Both the position numbers and the translations under genes were made by a program. This document shows, piece after piece, positions 1-8,028 of a stretch of 64,000 bases of DNA. The notes beneath the pieces were generated by a model, which was not told the DNA's origin, did no database searches, and saw only the letters and a list, made by a program, of their open reading frames with translations. Positions within the stretch are counted from its first letter, which is position 1, and every line of letters begins with the position of its first letter. This stretch comes from Rufibacter sediminis (GTDB lineage: Bacteria > Bacteroidota > Bacteroidia > Cytophagales > Hymenobacteraceae): positions 62,001-126,000 of the forward strand of contig NZ_JACOAF010000041.1 of NCBI RefSeq assembly GCF_014269285.1. The letters are read 5' to 3'.

Positions 1-416
1 GAAAGCGTCTCCGTGTGTTTCGCCTGGTTTTTGGCCGCATCCGCTGATTTTAAGGAAGCTTGGAAAAACGGCGGATTGCTGATGATCACCTCGAACGGTT
101 GAGGCTGGGTGGCTTCAAAAGCCTGCAAACTCAGCGAGAACAACTGGATGCGGTCTGCCCAGGGACTGGCCGCAATGTTTTCCTGCGCCTGCCGGGCGGC
201 GGCGGCGTCAATCTCCACGGCCTCCAGAAAAGCCTCCGGTGCCCGTTGTGCCACCATCAGACTCAACAAACCCGTTCCCGCCCCAATATCCAGCACCCGC
301 CGCGCACCAGAAACATCGGCCGCCGACCCCAGCACGCAGGAATCGGTGCAGACTTTCATCGCGCACTGGTCCTGCCTGATCAGGAACTGCTTGAACCGGA
401 AATAGTTGTTGGCCAC
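1..416 (-). CDS. trmN6: tRNA1(Val) (adenine(37)-N6)-methyltransferase, C-terminus outside window
   Basis: This is a class I SAM-dependent methyltransferase of the YfiC/TrmN6 family, which methylates A37 of tRNA1(Val). Seen: the N-terminus begins near FRFKQF, then the SAM loop DIGAGTGLL at about residues 45-53, an acidic EIDAAAA segment that should bind ribose, and the N6-adenine catalytic signature SNPPFF at about 115-120. The reading frame is still open at base 1, so the C-terminal half lies outside the window. I chose the GTG at 416 because homologous sequence starts there; upstream sequence is 8-bp-period repeat. It lies downstream of rnhA on the same strand. The family call is firm; the exact tRNA target is inferred from the family. 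Confidence 0.85.
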   Translation of the reverse strand, partial: MANNYFRFKQFLIRQDQCAMKVCTDSCVLGSAADVSGARRVLDIGAGTGLLSLMVAQRAPEAFLEAVEIDAAAARQAQENIAASPWADRIQLFSLSLQAFEATQPQPFEVIISNPPFFQASLKSADAAKNQAKHTETL

Positions 417-423
417 TTTTCTA

Positions 424-546
424 GATGTGAAGATGAGGTAATTGGGAGATTTGAAGATGTGAGGATTGTGAAATACAAAAATGGAAGGTGATGGTTGAGC
501 ATGAGAGCTTCATCTGCACATCTCCATATCTTCACATTTCCTAATC
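424..546. repeat. 8-bp-period degenerate repeat, inverted pair (copy 1)
   Basis: The + strand from 424 to about 495 reads as consecutive octamers of the type RATKTGRA (gatgtgaa, gatgaggt, aattggga, gatttgaa, gatgtgag). From about 506 to 546 the same octamer pattern runs on the opposite strand, so the two halves form an imperfect inverted pair. The right end runs into the rnhA stop codon at 545-547. The same pattern occurs at 23110-23243 and 43482-43531. It has no plausible coding content. Confidence 0.75.
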
Positions 547-1006
547 AGCCAGCCGTTGGATTCGCTTCAAAGCCTTTGTCGGGGGGGAGGTTGGGTTGGA
601 GGGCGGCGGCGACGGCCAGTTGGTCGCAACGCTCGTTCTCGGCGTGGCCGGCGTGGCCGCGTACCCACACGAAGCGCACCTGGTGTTTCCGGTAGATTTT
701 GAGGAAACGCTGCCACAGATCGGGGTTGGCTTTGCCGGTGAAGCCTTTCTTCTCCCAACCGAAGACCCATTTCTTCTCCACGGCATCCACCACGTATTTC
801 GAGTCGGAGTAAATGGTCACCGGAATACCGGGCTTGGTGATGGACTCCAGGGCTACGATCACGGCCAATAGCTCCATGCGGTTGTTGGTGGTTTTCCGGA
901 AACCCTCGCTAATTTCTTTCACGTGCGGCCCGTACCGGAGAATCACGCCGTAGCCCCCTGGGCCAGGATTGCCCCGGGAGGCACCGTCGGTAAATACTTC
1001 TATCAA
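545..1006 (-). CDS. rnhA: Ribonuclease HI
   Basis: RNase HI cuts the RNA strand of RNA-DNA hybrids (R-loops, primers). The 153-residue length is normal for the family. All four metal-binding carboxylates are visible: D7 (VFTDGAS), E45 (NRMELL), D68 (YSDSKY) and about D128 (ERCDQL), plus the GNPGPGG loop and the flexible catalytic histidine loop RGHAGH. There is no N-terminal hybrid-binding domain. The gene sits upstream of trmN6 on the same strand, separated from it by the octamer repeat. The stop codon abuts that repeat. Confidence 0.96.
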   Translation of the reverse strand: MIEVFTDGASRGNPGPGGYGVILRYGPHVKEISEGFRKTTNNRMELLAVIVALESITKPGIPVTIYSDSKYVVDAVEKKWVFGWEKKGFTGKANPDLWQRFLKIYRKHQVRFVWVRGHAGHAENERCDQLAVAAALQPNLPPDKGFEANPTAG

Positions 1007-1188
1007 AATGCAGGCGGTTAGTCTGGCGCAAAATTACCCATACTAGGGCAAGCGGGGGCATGATCGGGTGAGAATATTTTAGAGCCTCGGGGTGAGCATC
1101 CTCCGGTTAGTGTCTTGGAACTGGTCCTCAGCGTCTTTGTCGCAGCCCGCGAGGCGTTACGGTACTGAGTTGACAATAGAAGATGTTG

Positions 1189-1226
1189 CGCTTTGGGGCC
1201 GTTTTCCGGAAAACAGGCCCAAAGCG
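1189..1226. repeat. 38-bp near-palindrome family, copy 1
   Basis: The left arm CGCTTTGGGGCCGTTTTCC (1189-1207) faces the right arm GGAAAACAGGCCCAAAGCG (1208-1226). The arms match at all but two positions and there is no spacer. It lies between rnhA and marC. Confidence 0.85.
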
Positions 1227-1397
1227 GGAAGAACATGGGAGTTACTTCGCGTAGCCGAGAGTGGCGTTGAATCCCAGCCCCTCAAGAGGAATTGGGTGCT
1301 AGGTGCTTTGGCTGCTCTGCCGGAAATAGAAGTTGTCTTCTCTTTAGATGACGCCCGGTTGTGGTAAGTTGCTTAAGTGAGGCAGGCGATGCTATCC

Positions 1398-1433
1398 GTT
1401 TCTGGGGCTTTTTTACAAAAACAGGCCCTAAAC
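1398..1433. repeat. 38-bp near-palindrome family, copy 2
   Basis: An imperfect copy with TTTCTGGGGCTTTTTT against AAAAACAGGCCCTAAAC. It is just downstream of marC (stop at 1438), where it could act as a 3'-end hairpin. Confidence 0.7.
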
Positions 1434-1437
1434 AGGG

Positions 1438-2010
1438 TTAGATGCTCACGTGGGTTTTGAACAGCTTAATGGCGATGGCCAGCAGAATCACCCCGAATAC
1501 CTTCCGGAGCACCTCGGTGCCGTTCTGGCCCAGTTTCCGCTCCAGCCAGTTAGAGCTTTTGAGCACGATGTACACAAACAGCAGGTTCAGCAGAATGCCG
1601 ACCAGTACGTTGGGCAACGCGTAGGCCGCCCGCAGCGAGAGGAGGGTCGTCATGGTGCCCGCGCCCACAATCAGGGGGAAAGCCAGCGGCACAATGGAAC
1701 CGGTTTTCACCTCGGGGTTGGAATGGAACAGGTGAATGCCCAGCACCATCTCCATCCCCATCAGAAAAATGATGATGGCCCCTGCCAATGCGAAAGACGC
1801 GAAATCAATTCCGAAGAGCCGCAGAATCCCGTCGCCCAGAAACAGGAACACAATCATGAGAATGCCCGCCACCAACGTAGCCTTCTCAGACTGGATGATT
1901 CCCTCGCGCTGGCGCAACTGGATGATGATGGGAATGGATCCTAGAATATCAATGATGGCAAAAAGAATGAGGCTAACGGAAACAATCTCTTTGAAACTGA
2001 AGTGGGGCAT
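1438..2010 (-). CDS. MarC family integral membrane protein (UPF0056)
   Basis: A 190-residue, very hydrophobic inner-membrane protein with about six transmembrane segments, of the MarC/YchE (UPF0056) family. Seen: an early segment with DILGSIPI, the FALAGAIIIFLMGMEM segment, and LAFPLIVGAGTMTTLLS, which is the family signature around a conserved glycine-rich turn. The biochemical function of the family is unsettled; the old multiple-antibiotic-resistance link is not supported for most members. It starts 29 bp after the aminotransferase stop on the same strand, so the two genes are probably co-transcribed. Confidence 0.9.
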   Translation of the reverse strand: MPHFSFKEIVSVSLILFAIIDILGSIPIIIQLRQREGIIQSEKATLVAGILMIVFLFLGDGILRLFGIDFASFALAGAIIIFLMGMEMVLGIHLFHSNPEVKTGSIVPLAFPLIVGAGTMTTLLSLRAAYALPNVLVGILLNLLFVYIVLKSSNWLERKLGQNGTEVLRKVFGVILLAIAIKLFKTHVSI

Positions 2011-2039
2011 GGCGCGGTAAAACGGTTGGTTCCGCGAAA

Positions 2040-3101
2040 TTAGTGATAATGGTTGGAAATGAAATTGCGGAGCGTTTCATATTCAGCATCCGCGATGGCC
2101 GGGAAGTTAGCGATCCGGAAGGTGGTCTTGGCCCAGGCACCGTAACCGTTTCCCAGGGTGATGCCCTGAAGGATGGCCAGCCGTTTGGCTTCCTGCACCC
2201 AGCGGTCGGGGCCCTTGACGGCAAGCACGGTAGGGGAGCGCACCTCGGGGTTCTCCACCAGCACTTCCACGTCGGTGAGTTCATCCAGGAACGCGTACAG
2301 CTCCTGCGCCCGCTGGGTGAGCAGCTGGTCTACGTTCTTGATGAGGGGCCGTTTCTCCAGTACTTTCTTGAGCAGGAACAGGTTGAGCACGTTGGGCGTG
2401 AAGGTAGTCTGGTAGTTCAGCATTTTCTCGTGCATGAACACCAGGCTGTTGTAGTACTTGCGGTCATTGATGCCCTTGGCCCGCTGAATGGTGCGCGGCG
2501 AGCAAACCAGAATGCCCATGCCAGACGGTAACCCAAAGCACTTCTGTACTGAGGCGAACCAGATATCGGCCCTGATGAATTTCAGGTTGAGACCGGCCAT
2601 GCTGGAGGTGGCGTCTATAGCCAGCAGTGGGTCTTTGAACTGGTTCTGGAGTTTCAGGAGCGTGTGCATGCTCACCTGCGTGGCATTGGAGGTCTCGGTC
2701 TGGGTCACGCAAATCACGTCGGTGTCGTCTTCCACCGGCAAGTTGGGCACGTCCAGCACTTCCTCCAGCCCGAAGGCCTGTCCGTAGCAGTCGGGCCGCA
2801 ACTTCTTGGCGTACTCGTACCACTTCTCCCCGAACGCCCCATTGTAGAGGTGTAGGCTTTTGTGCGGCGTGAGGCTCTGCGCGATAATCTCCCAGCACTC
2901 GGTGGCCGAGGAGGTGAAAAAGATAAAGTAGTCCTGCGGAATGTTCAGTTTCAGGCGCAGCAGGGCCACCAGCTCCCGCATCATCAGCACAAAGCGTTCG
3001 CCGCGGTGCGGAATACTGAGCATTCCTTCGTCATAGGCCATGGTCAGATAGTCACGTACCTCGGGGTAGACTTTGGACGGACCCGGATAGAAATTAAGCA
3101 T
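2040..3101 (-). CDS. Class V PLP-dependent aminotransferase (SerC-like)
   Basis: A fold-type I PLP enzyme of aminotransferase class V, resembling phosphoserine aminotransferases. Seen: the start LNFYPGPSKVY, the substrate-loop sequence IPHRGERF, TSSATECWE near the cofactor, DATSSMAG (the PLP-ring aspartate), and SVQKCFGLPSG, whose lysine should form the Schiff base. I chose the ATG at 3101. A longer frame reaches 3209, but its first residues are a translation of the palindromic repeat at 3177-3215 and show no homology. The substrate is not certain: serine biosynthesis is likely, alanine/glyoxylate is an alternative. It forms a pair with marC downstream. Confidence 0.85.
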   Translation of the reverse strand: MLNFYPGPSKVYPEVRDYLTMAYDEGMLSIPHRGERFVLMMRELVALLRLKLNIPQDYFIFFTSSATECWEIIAQSLTPHKSLHLYNGAFGEKWYEYAKKLRPDCYGQAFGLEEVLDVPNLPVEDDTDVICVTQTETSNATQVSMHTLLKLQNQFKDPLLAIDATSSMAGLNLKFIRADIWFASVQKCFGLPSGMGILVCSPRTIQRAKGINDRKYYNSLVFMHEKMLNYQTTFTPNVLNLFLLKKVLEKRPLIKNVDQLLTQRAQELYAFLDELTDVEVLVENPEVRSPTVLAVKGPDRWVQEAKRLAILQGITLGNGYGAWAKTTFRIANFPAIADAEYETLRNFISNHYH

Positions 3102-3176
3102 GGGCAGGAGTAGTTGTGGTGGAACGAAGCGCGTGGTAAGCGGAAACAATACGGGGCATCTCAGGTAGGGGAGAAA

Positions 3177-3215
3177 CTGTTTTAGGGCTGTTTTTCCAAA
3201 AACGGGCAAAAAACG
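3177..3215. repeat. 38-bp near-palindrome family, copy 3
   Basis: CTGTTTTAGGGCTGTTTTTCC faces AAAAACGGGCAAAAAACG. It lies about 76 bp upstream of the aminotransferase start and downstream of aroQ. If the longer upstream frame were annotated, this repeat would appear as a false N-terminal extension. Confidence 0.8.
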
Positions 3216-3267
3216 AGCCAGACAGGCACCCCACTGAAATGACCTACACGTGAAAAACGTCTGCTGG

Positions 3268-3726
3268 TTACGCTTTGGTGTAGGTAAATCCTACCTTATT
3301 GGGCTTCTGCCGCTCAAAGTACTGCAAGGCAAGCCGATAGCTTTCTAACCCAAATCCGCTGATGCTGCCCACACAGCGACCGCCAATGTAGGTCACGTGC
3401 CGGGTGGCTTCGCGCGCGAACACATTGGAGATGTGCACCTCAATCACCGGTGTCTCAATGGCGGCAATGGCATCTGCCAGGGCCAGACTGGAGTGCGTGT
3501 AAGCCCCGGCGTTGAACACAATGCCCTGGTAGTGGAAACCCACCTCGTGCAGTTTGTCTATGAGCGCCCCTTCTGTGTTGGATTGGAAGTATTCCAGCTC
3601 CATGCCAGAGAACGCCGGAATGAGGTCTTTCTCCAGATAGTCTTCAAAAGAGCGGGAACCATAGATAGATTTTTCACGGCGACCTAATAAGTTGAGGTTT
3701 GGACCGTTAAGTATAAGAATCTTCAT
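3268..3726 (-). CDS. aroQ: Type II 3-dehydroquinate dehydratase
   Basis: The third step of the shikimate pathway: dehydration of 3-dehydroquinate to 3-dehydroshikimate by the cofactor-free type II enzyme, a dodecamer in known cases. The 152-residue length is typical. Seen: NGPNLNLLGRRE at the N-terminus, the catalytic tyrosine in SIYGSR, FNAGAYTHSS, the catalytic histidine region EVHISNV with FAREATR, and a C-terminal ISGFGLESY. It is divergently transcribed from xerD, with a 176-bp AT-rich spacer carrying a candidate promoter. Confidence 0.97.
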   Translation of the reverse strand: MKILILNGPNLNLLGRREKSIYGSRSFEDYLEKDLIPAFSGMELEYFQSNTEGALIDKLHEVGFHYQGIVFNAGAYTHSSLALADAIAAIETPVIEVHISNVFAREATRHVTYIGGRCVGSISGFGLESYRLALQYFERQKPNKVGFTYTKA

Positions 3727-3774
3727 AGTAAGTCAGGCTTATGCGGCCTTTGGGAAAGTCCGCCGGATCACCCC

Positions 3775-3807
3775 CAAATGTACGTAATAACTACCTTTGC
3801 GTAACAA
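3775..3807 (-). promoter_or_regulatory. Candidate Bacteroidetes-type promoter for aroQ
   Basis: On the minus strand, TACATTTG (3782-3775) matches the Bacteroidetes -7 box TAnnTTTG, and a TTG at 3807-3805 lies 22 bp upstream as a possible -33 element. The leader to the aroQ start would be about 40-45 nt. A plus-strand TACCTTTG at 3792-3799 could serve xerD instead, but has no clear -33 partner. Pattern match only. Confidence 0.35.
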
Positions 3808-3902
3808 TCTGCTTTTCGGCTAGAAAAGAATGCTAAAAAAGTATTGGCTATATAAAACACTTCTATATCTATATTAGCTATATTTATGCTTTACCTCCCC
3901 CA

Positions 3903-4802
3903 ATGAAGTGGTCTGTTAGTCTCACCCAATTTAAAGGATATCTCCAACTGGAGAAGTCCTTGTCCAGCCATTCTGTAGAAGCCTATCTGCGGGATGTACG
4001 TAAGCTGGTGCAGTATTTTGAAGTCATCAATGAGAAAGTGGGCCCGCTGGCGGTGGAGGCCCATCACTTGCGAGGCTTTCTGGAATGGATCAATTCCTTG
4101 GGGATGACGGCCCACTCACAGGCCCGCACCATCTCCGGCATCAGGGCTTTCTACAAGTTCCTGATCATGGAAGACCAGCTGAACGCCGACCCCACCGAGA
4201 CCATTGAAGCCCCCAAACTGCAGCGTAAACTCCCAGACGTACTGAGTTACGACGAGATTGTCACCCTCTTTGAGGCCATTGACGTGAGTACCCCCGAGGG
4301 TACCCGCAACAAGGCCATGCTGGAGACCCTCTACAGTTCCGGGTTGCGGGTAACGGAGTTGATTGAATTGAAAATCAGCAACTTGTATGAAGATCTGGGT
4401 TTCCTGCGGATAACGGGTAAAGGGAACCGAGAACGCCTGGTGCCCATTGGGAAAGACGCCCTGAAATACATCCGGCTGTATCTGGACGGGGTCCGGCGGC
4501 ACCAGGTCATCAAAAAAGGCAACGAGGATTTTGTGTTCCTCAACCGCCGCGGCGCGAGTCTCAGCCGCGTCATGATCTTCAACATCATCAAAGACCTGGC
4601 CGCCAAGACCGGGCTCCAGAAAAGCATCAGTCCGCACACGTTCCGCCACTCGTTCGCCACCCACCTCATTGAAGGCGGCGCCGACCTGAGGGCCGTGCAG
4701 GAGATGCTGGGCCACGAATCCATCACCACCACCGAGATCTACACCCACCTGGACCGCGACTACCTGAAACAGATCATGCAGGAGTTTCACCCCAGAAGTT
4801 AG
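3903..4802 (+). CDS. xerD: Tyrosine site-specific recombinase XerC/XerD
   Basis: A tyrosine recombinase that resolves chromosome dimers at dif with its partner recombinase and FtsK. At 299 residues it is full length. Seen: an N-terminal core-binding domain (about 1-90) and a catalytic domain with the first Arg in SSGLRVTEL (about 149), His and Arg in PHTFRHSF (about 245/248), His in MLGHES (about 271) and the nucleophile Tyr in EIYTHL (about 280). There is no integrase-type extension or neighbouring att-like repeat, so I read it as a housekeeping Xer protein. XerC is possible; in Bacteroidetes this form is usually called XerD. Confidence 0.9.
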   Translation: MKWSVSLTQFKGYLQLEKSLSSHSVEAYLRDVRKLVQYFEVINEKVGPLAVEAHHLRGFLEWINSLGMTAHSQARTISGIRAFYKFLIMEDQLNADPTETIEAPKLQRKLPDVLSYDEIVTLFEAIDVSTPEGTRNKAMLETLYSSGLRVTELIELKISNLYEDLGFLRITGKGNRERLVPIGKDALKYIRLYLDGVRRHQVIKKGNEDFVFLNRRGASLSRVMIFNIIKDLAAKTGLQKSISPHTFRHSFATHLIEGGADLRAVQEMLGHESITTTEIYTHLDRDYLKQIMQEFHPRS

Positions 4803-4862
4803 CCCATTATTCCAACTGGTAATAAGTGTCAATCTATTACCAGCGCGTTAAAATGCTTCTAT

Positions 4863-4893
4863 TTTCTGTTTTTCGGCCGGAAAACGGGAAAAG
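4863..4893. repeat. Degenerate near-palindrome copy
   Basis: CTGTTTTTCGGCCGGAAAACGGGAAAA keeps the centre and half of each arm of the 38-bp family. It is weak, downstream of xerD. Confidence 0.45.
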
Positions 4894-4948
4894 GTCCTTG
4901 CCCGACACCTACTCCTGAGGCAGCAGAAAATGGCCTTCCGTAAAGTGC

Positions 4949-4994
4949 AAAACCGCTTTGTGCCCCGTTGAGAATGGTGCAAAGCGGTTTTTTA
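4949..4994 (+). terminator. Rho-independent terminator after xerD
   Basis: The stem AAACCGCTTTG (4950-4960) pairs with CAAAGCGGTTT (4980-4990), followed by further T residues. It lies about 150 nt after the xerD stop, and the arms are perfect. The rest of the 4803-5182 gap is AT-rich leader for the next gene and a degenerate palindrome at 4863-4893. Confidence 0.8.
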
Positions 4995-5182
4995 CTATTC
5001 AGCTTGAAGAGATTGCTTGTCTTAAAAGACCCTGGAGCTGTTATTCTTCTGTTCAGGGAAAAATTATCTAAATCTCTCGCATATTCCTGCTTATTGACTG
5101 AAAAATTGTATTTTTAATCAACGGTACATTCTATTATTCCAAATCTAACTATCCTCTATTTCATATTTTTACTAAATCTATC

Positions 5183-7798
5183 ATGAAGCGTTGGCTGTGT
5201 GGTGTACTCCTGTGCATTTTTTTCTCCTTTCATCTAAATGCAGCTACGAAAGCTGTCGCCACCGGTCCGGAACCCGGCTGGATCGTGAAAACTCAGTTCC
5301 GGGATAAACCCTCCACTTCCAGAAACGAAGGCTCCAACGGGTACCTGATCATCTTAAAGGATAACCAGGTGCATGTGGGGGAAGAAACAAGTTTCAGTCA
5401 TTATACCCGTAAAATCACCACCAAGGCGGGAGTGCAGTATGCGTCTGAGATTGCGGTCAGCTATGATCCAGATTACCAGAAACTGGTTTTCCACCGGGTC
5501 ATGATCTACCGCAACGGAAAACCTCTGAACAAACTGAACCCTTCTGAATTCAAGGTGGTGCAGGAGGAAAGCGAACGGGAACGTTTCATCTACAATAACA
5601 ACCGTACCGCCACCCTTACCTTAGCCGATGTCAGGGTGGGAGATGTGATTGATTATTCCTTCTCCGTGACGGGGTTCAATCCCATTCAGCCCAAATATGC
5701 TGAGTTTTTCCGGTTTAGTACGCCAGAGGCCCTGGACCAACTTCTGGTTCGGGTGCTGGCACCCGCTAACCGTCCGTTGCAGCATAAGGTGTACAACACC
5801 AAACAGCAGATGCAGGTGAAACCGCTAGGAAACGTGCTGGAATACACCTGGAAAGCCGATCAGGTGCCGGCGCATGCCAGTGAGGACAATACTCCTTCCT
5901 GGTACGTTCCTTATTCCTACGTGTGGCTGTCTGAGTTTACGTCCTGGGCGCAAGTGAATGATTGGGCGCTCACCCTGTACACCAAACCGGTGGGTAAAAG
6001 CAAGGAGCTGGAAAAGACCATAGCGGCGATCAAGCAGGCCGATGGCTCAGACGAGGCGCGTCTGGCGGCGGCTCTAAAGTTTGTGCAGAACGAGGTTCGC
6101 TACCTGGGCAACGAAGGTGGCATCTATGGCTATCAGCCCAATGACCCCGCCAAGGTGTTTGAACAGCGCTACGGCGACTGCAAAGACAAGGCCTGGCTCT
6201 TGTGCTATATGTTAGGTCAGATGAACATCAAGGCGTATCCGGTGCTGGTCAATACGGGCATGCGCCAGTTTGTAAAGCAGGAGTTGCCTAGTCCTTATTC
6301 GTTTGACCATTGTGTGGTGAAAGTAGAGCTGTTAACCAAAAGCCTTTGGTATGACGCCACCATTTCGCACCAGGAAGGGGCCTATGACGAGATCTATTTC
6401 CCCAGGTATGAGACCGGGTTAGTCATAAAACCGGGCACCAAAGGCTTCACTGATATTCCGGTCAGCACCAATGCCACCATAAAATCAGTGGAGGAGTATA
6501 CTTTGGGTGCCGTGAAGGATGAGGTCTTTTTCAATGTGCAGACTGATTATACCGGCTATGAGGCAGATTACATAAGGTCACATTATGCAGCCAATAGTCA
6601 TCAGGAGATTGAAAAAGGCTACCTGAACTTCTATGCCAGTTCTTTCCCGGGCATAACTACCGAGCAGGAGCTGCTGGTCAATGACCAGGCCACGGCCAAC
6701 CGGTTTACCACGTATGAAAACTACAAAATTGCCGATTTCTGGCAAGAGGGCACCAGCGACAACGGGAATCTCTGGACCGCCAGCATCTTGCCTTTAACCC
6801 TGTATTCCAAACTTGAACTGCCGTCTACCAGAATAAGAAACAGCCCGTTGGCCCTGGAGTATCCGTATGACTATGACCATACCATCAAAATACATGTGCC
6901 CAGCAACTGGAACGTCAAGGATGACGAGGTAGAAGTAGAGAACAAGGCCTTTTCCTACAAGCAAACCACTACTTATGATGCCCAAAACAGAGTGGTTGTG
7001 TTACACTTTACTTTCAAAACGCTCAAAGATCATGTGTCGGTTGAGGAAATGAAAGCCTACTTCACCGCCATCAAAAAGATCAAGGACGGCATGGGCTTTG
7101 AACTGACCCATTCTGGACCAGGCACAGGATCGGCTATCAAAATGGACGGAGACTGGATGTCTTTCGTGCTGGTCATGTTGTGTTTGGGGGTTGCCGGGTA
7201 CGGTGGCTACCGGCTGTACCAGTATGATCCGGCGCCCGCCGATGTAACCCAGACCCATGCCCGCCAAATTGGCGGCTGGCTTGGCCTGGTAGGCTTTGGG
7301 CTCGTGCTGACACCTTTCCGGTTGATGTATGAAATTGCCACGGGAGAATGGATCAGCCTTGACATTTGGAACAAACTGGGTGACGCTGACTCGTCGCTCT
7401 ACAACCCAGTGGCCTTGTGGGTGCTGGTGCTCACCATCGTGTACAACGTTTTCTTTTTCTGCTACTCCGTTTTAATTGTCACCCTCTTTTTCAAGAAAAG
7501 AAGCAGCTTGCCCCGGTTGGTCACCATCTTCTACGCGGTTTCGTTGGCCGGAATGATAGCAGACGCATGCGCCGTTAGTGCTTTGGGGGGAGATGTCACC
7601 ACTGCCTATTCTTCCATCACCCGCTCCTTGTTTGCGGCGGCCATCTGGATTCCTTATTTCAACTTGTCCCGCAGAGTGCGCGAAACTTTCATCAACCGGT
7701 TATTTCCCAAGCAGGAAGATAGGGAAGAAGAGGCCTATTCCTCTTTCTGGGATGAACCTGAACTCCAGGAAGAGAAGCAGAAAGAACCAGTTGCCTAG
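5183..7798 (+). CDS. DUF3857 / transglutaminase-like / DUF2569 membrane protein
   Basis: An 871-residue exported protein. Seen: a signal peptide (about 1-22), a DUF3857 beta-rich domain (about 40-240), and a transglutaminase-like papain-fold domain (about 280-400) whose triad is readable as Cys in YGDCKDKAWL, His in SFDHCVV and Asp in WYDATIS. A second beta-rich region follows, then from about 655 a run of transmembrane helices of DUF2569 type (GGWLGLVGFGLVLTPFRL, ending near SRRVRETF) and an acidic tail. The periplasmic part would therefore be tethered at its C-terminus. The intact triad suggests an active protease or transglutaminase, but no substrate is known. It is monocistronic; its stop codon lies inside a perfect 16-bp hairpin. 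Confidence 0.85.
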   Translation: MKRWLCGVLLCIFFSFHLNAATKAVATGPEPGWIVKTQFRDKPSTSRNEGSNGYLIILKDNQVHVGEETSFSHYTRKITTKAGVQYASEIAVSYDPDYQKLVFHRVMIYRNGKPLNKLNPSEFKVVQEESERERFIYNNNRTATLTLADVRVGDVIDYSFSVTGFNPIQPKYAEFFRFSTPEALDQLLVRVLAPANRPLQHKVYNTKQQMQVKPLGNVLEYTWKADQVPAHASEDNTPSWYVPYSYVWLSEFTSWAQVNDWALTLYTKPVGKSKELEKTIAAIKQADGSDEARLAAALKFVQNEVRYLGNEGGIYGYQPNDPAKVFEQRYGDCKDKAWLLCYMLGQMNIKAYPVLVNTGMRQFVKQELPSPYSFDHCVVKVELLTKSLWYDATISHQEGAYDEIYFPRYETGLVIKPGTKGFTDIPVSTNATIKSVEEYTLGAVKDEVFFNVQTDYTGYEADYIRSHYAANSHQEIEKGYLNFYASSFPGITTEQELLVNDQATANRFTTYENYKIADFWQEGTSDNGNLWTASILPLTLYSKLELPSTRIRNSPLALEYPYDYDHTIKIHVPSNWNVKDDEVEVENKAFSYKQTTTYDAQNRVVVLHFTFKTLKDHVSVEEMKAYFTAIKKIKDGMGFELTHSGPGTGSAIKMDGDWMSFVLVMLCLGVAGYGGYRLYQYDPAPADVTQTHARQIGGWLGLVGFGLVLTPFRLMYEIATGEWISLDIWNKLGDADSSLYNPVALWVLVLTIVYNVFFFCYSVLIVTLFFKKRSSLPRLVTIFYAVSLAGMIADACAVSALGGDVTTAYSSITRSLFAAAIWIPYFNLSRRVRETFINRLFPKQEDREEEAYSSFWDEPELQEEKQKEPVA

Positions 7799-7826
7799 AG
7801 TAGTTTGAAATCAAACTACTCTAGGC
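7793..7826. terminator. Perfect palindrome overlapping the DUF3857 stop codon
   Basis: Arms GCCTAGAGTAGTTTGA and TCAAACTACTCTAGGC are perfect complements with a 2-nt centre. The stop codon TAG (7796-7798) lies in the left arm. There is no T-run directly after it, so it may protect the 3' end or act together with the hairpin at 7870. Confidence 0.7.
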
Positions 7827-7869
7827 GCGAACCGGGATTTCTGACTTACTAGTGAGGTGTCAAAGATGT

Positions 7870-7902
7870 AAAAGGGAGAAGGTGCACTACTTTCTCCCTT
7901 TT
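7870..7902. terminator. Bidirectional terminator between convergent genes
   Basis: AAAAGGGAGAA pairs with TTCTCCCTTTT across an 11-nt loop. A-rich and T-rich ends make it usable from both strands, serving the DUF3857 gene (+) and meaB (-). Confidence 0.75.
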
Positions 7903-7990
7903 GCTTTTATTTCTTCCTTGGCCGGCGACAGAACATTACGAAGCAATTGTCTGCCAAGGATTTTCTCTTCTAATGTTGCCCCGGTCATTT

Positions 7991-8023
7991 CTGAGCCGTT
8001 TTCTGAAAACAGCCTTAAAACAG
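7991..8023. repeat. 38-bp near-palindrome family, copy 4
   Basis: CTGAGCCGTTTTC / TGAAAACAGCCTTAAAACAG, directly downstream of the meaB stop (8029). Confidence 0.75.
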
Positions 8024-8028
8024 AAAAG

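Larger units (their letters stand above)
1007..1437. other. Intergenic gap rnhA/marC
   Basis: No believable gene is present; the short open frames have no recognisable protein features. The only structure is two copies of the roughly 38-bp near-palindrome, at 1189-1226 and 1398-1433, the second ending next to the marC stop codon. Confidence 0.6.

Noticed and set aside
424-546. CRISPR-like array from the repetitive octamers
   Set aside because: The unit is 8 bp with no spacers, no constant repeat and no cas genes.
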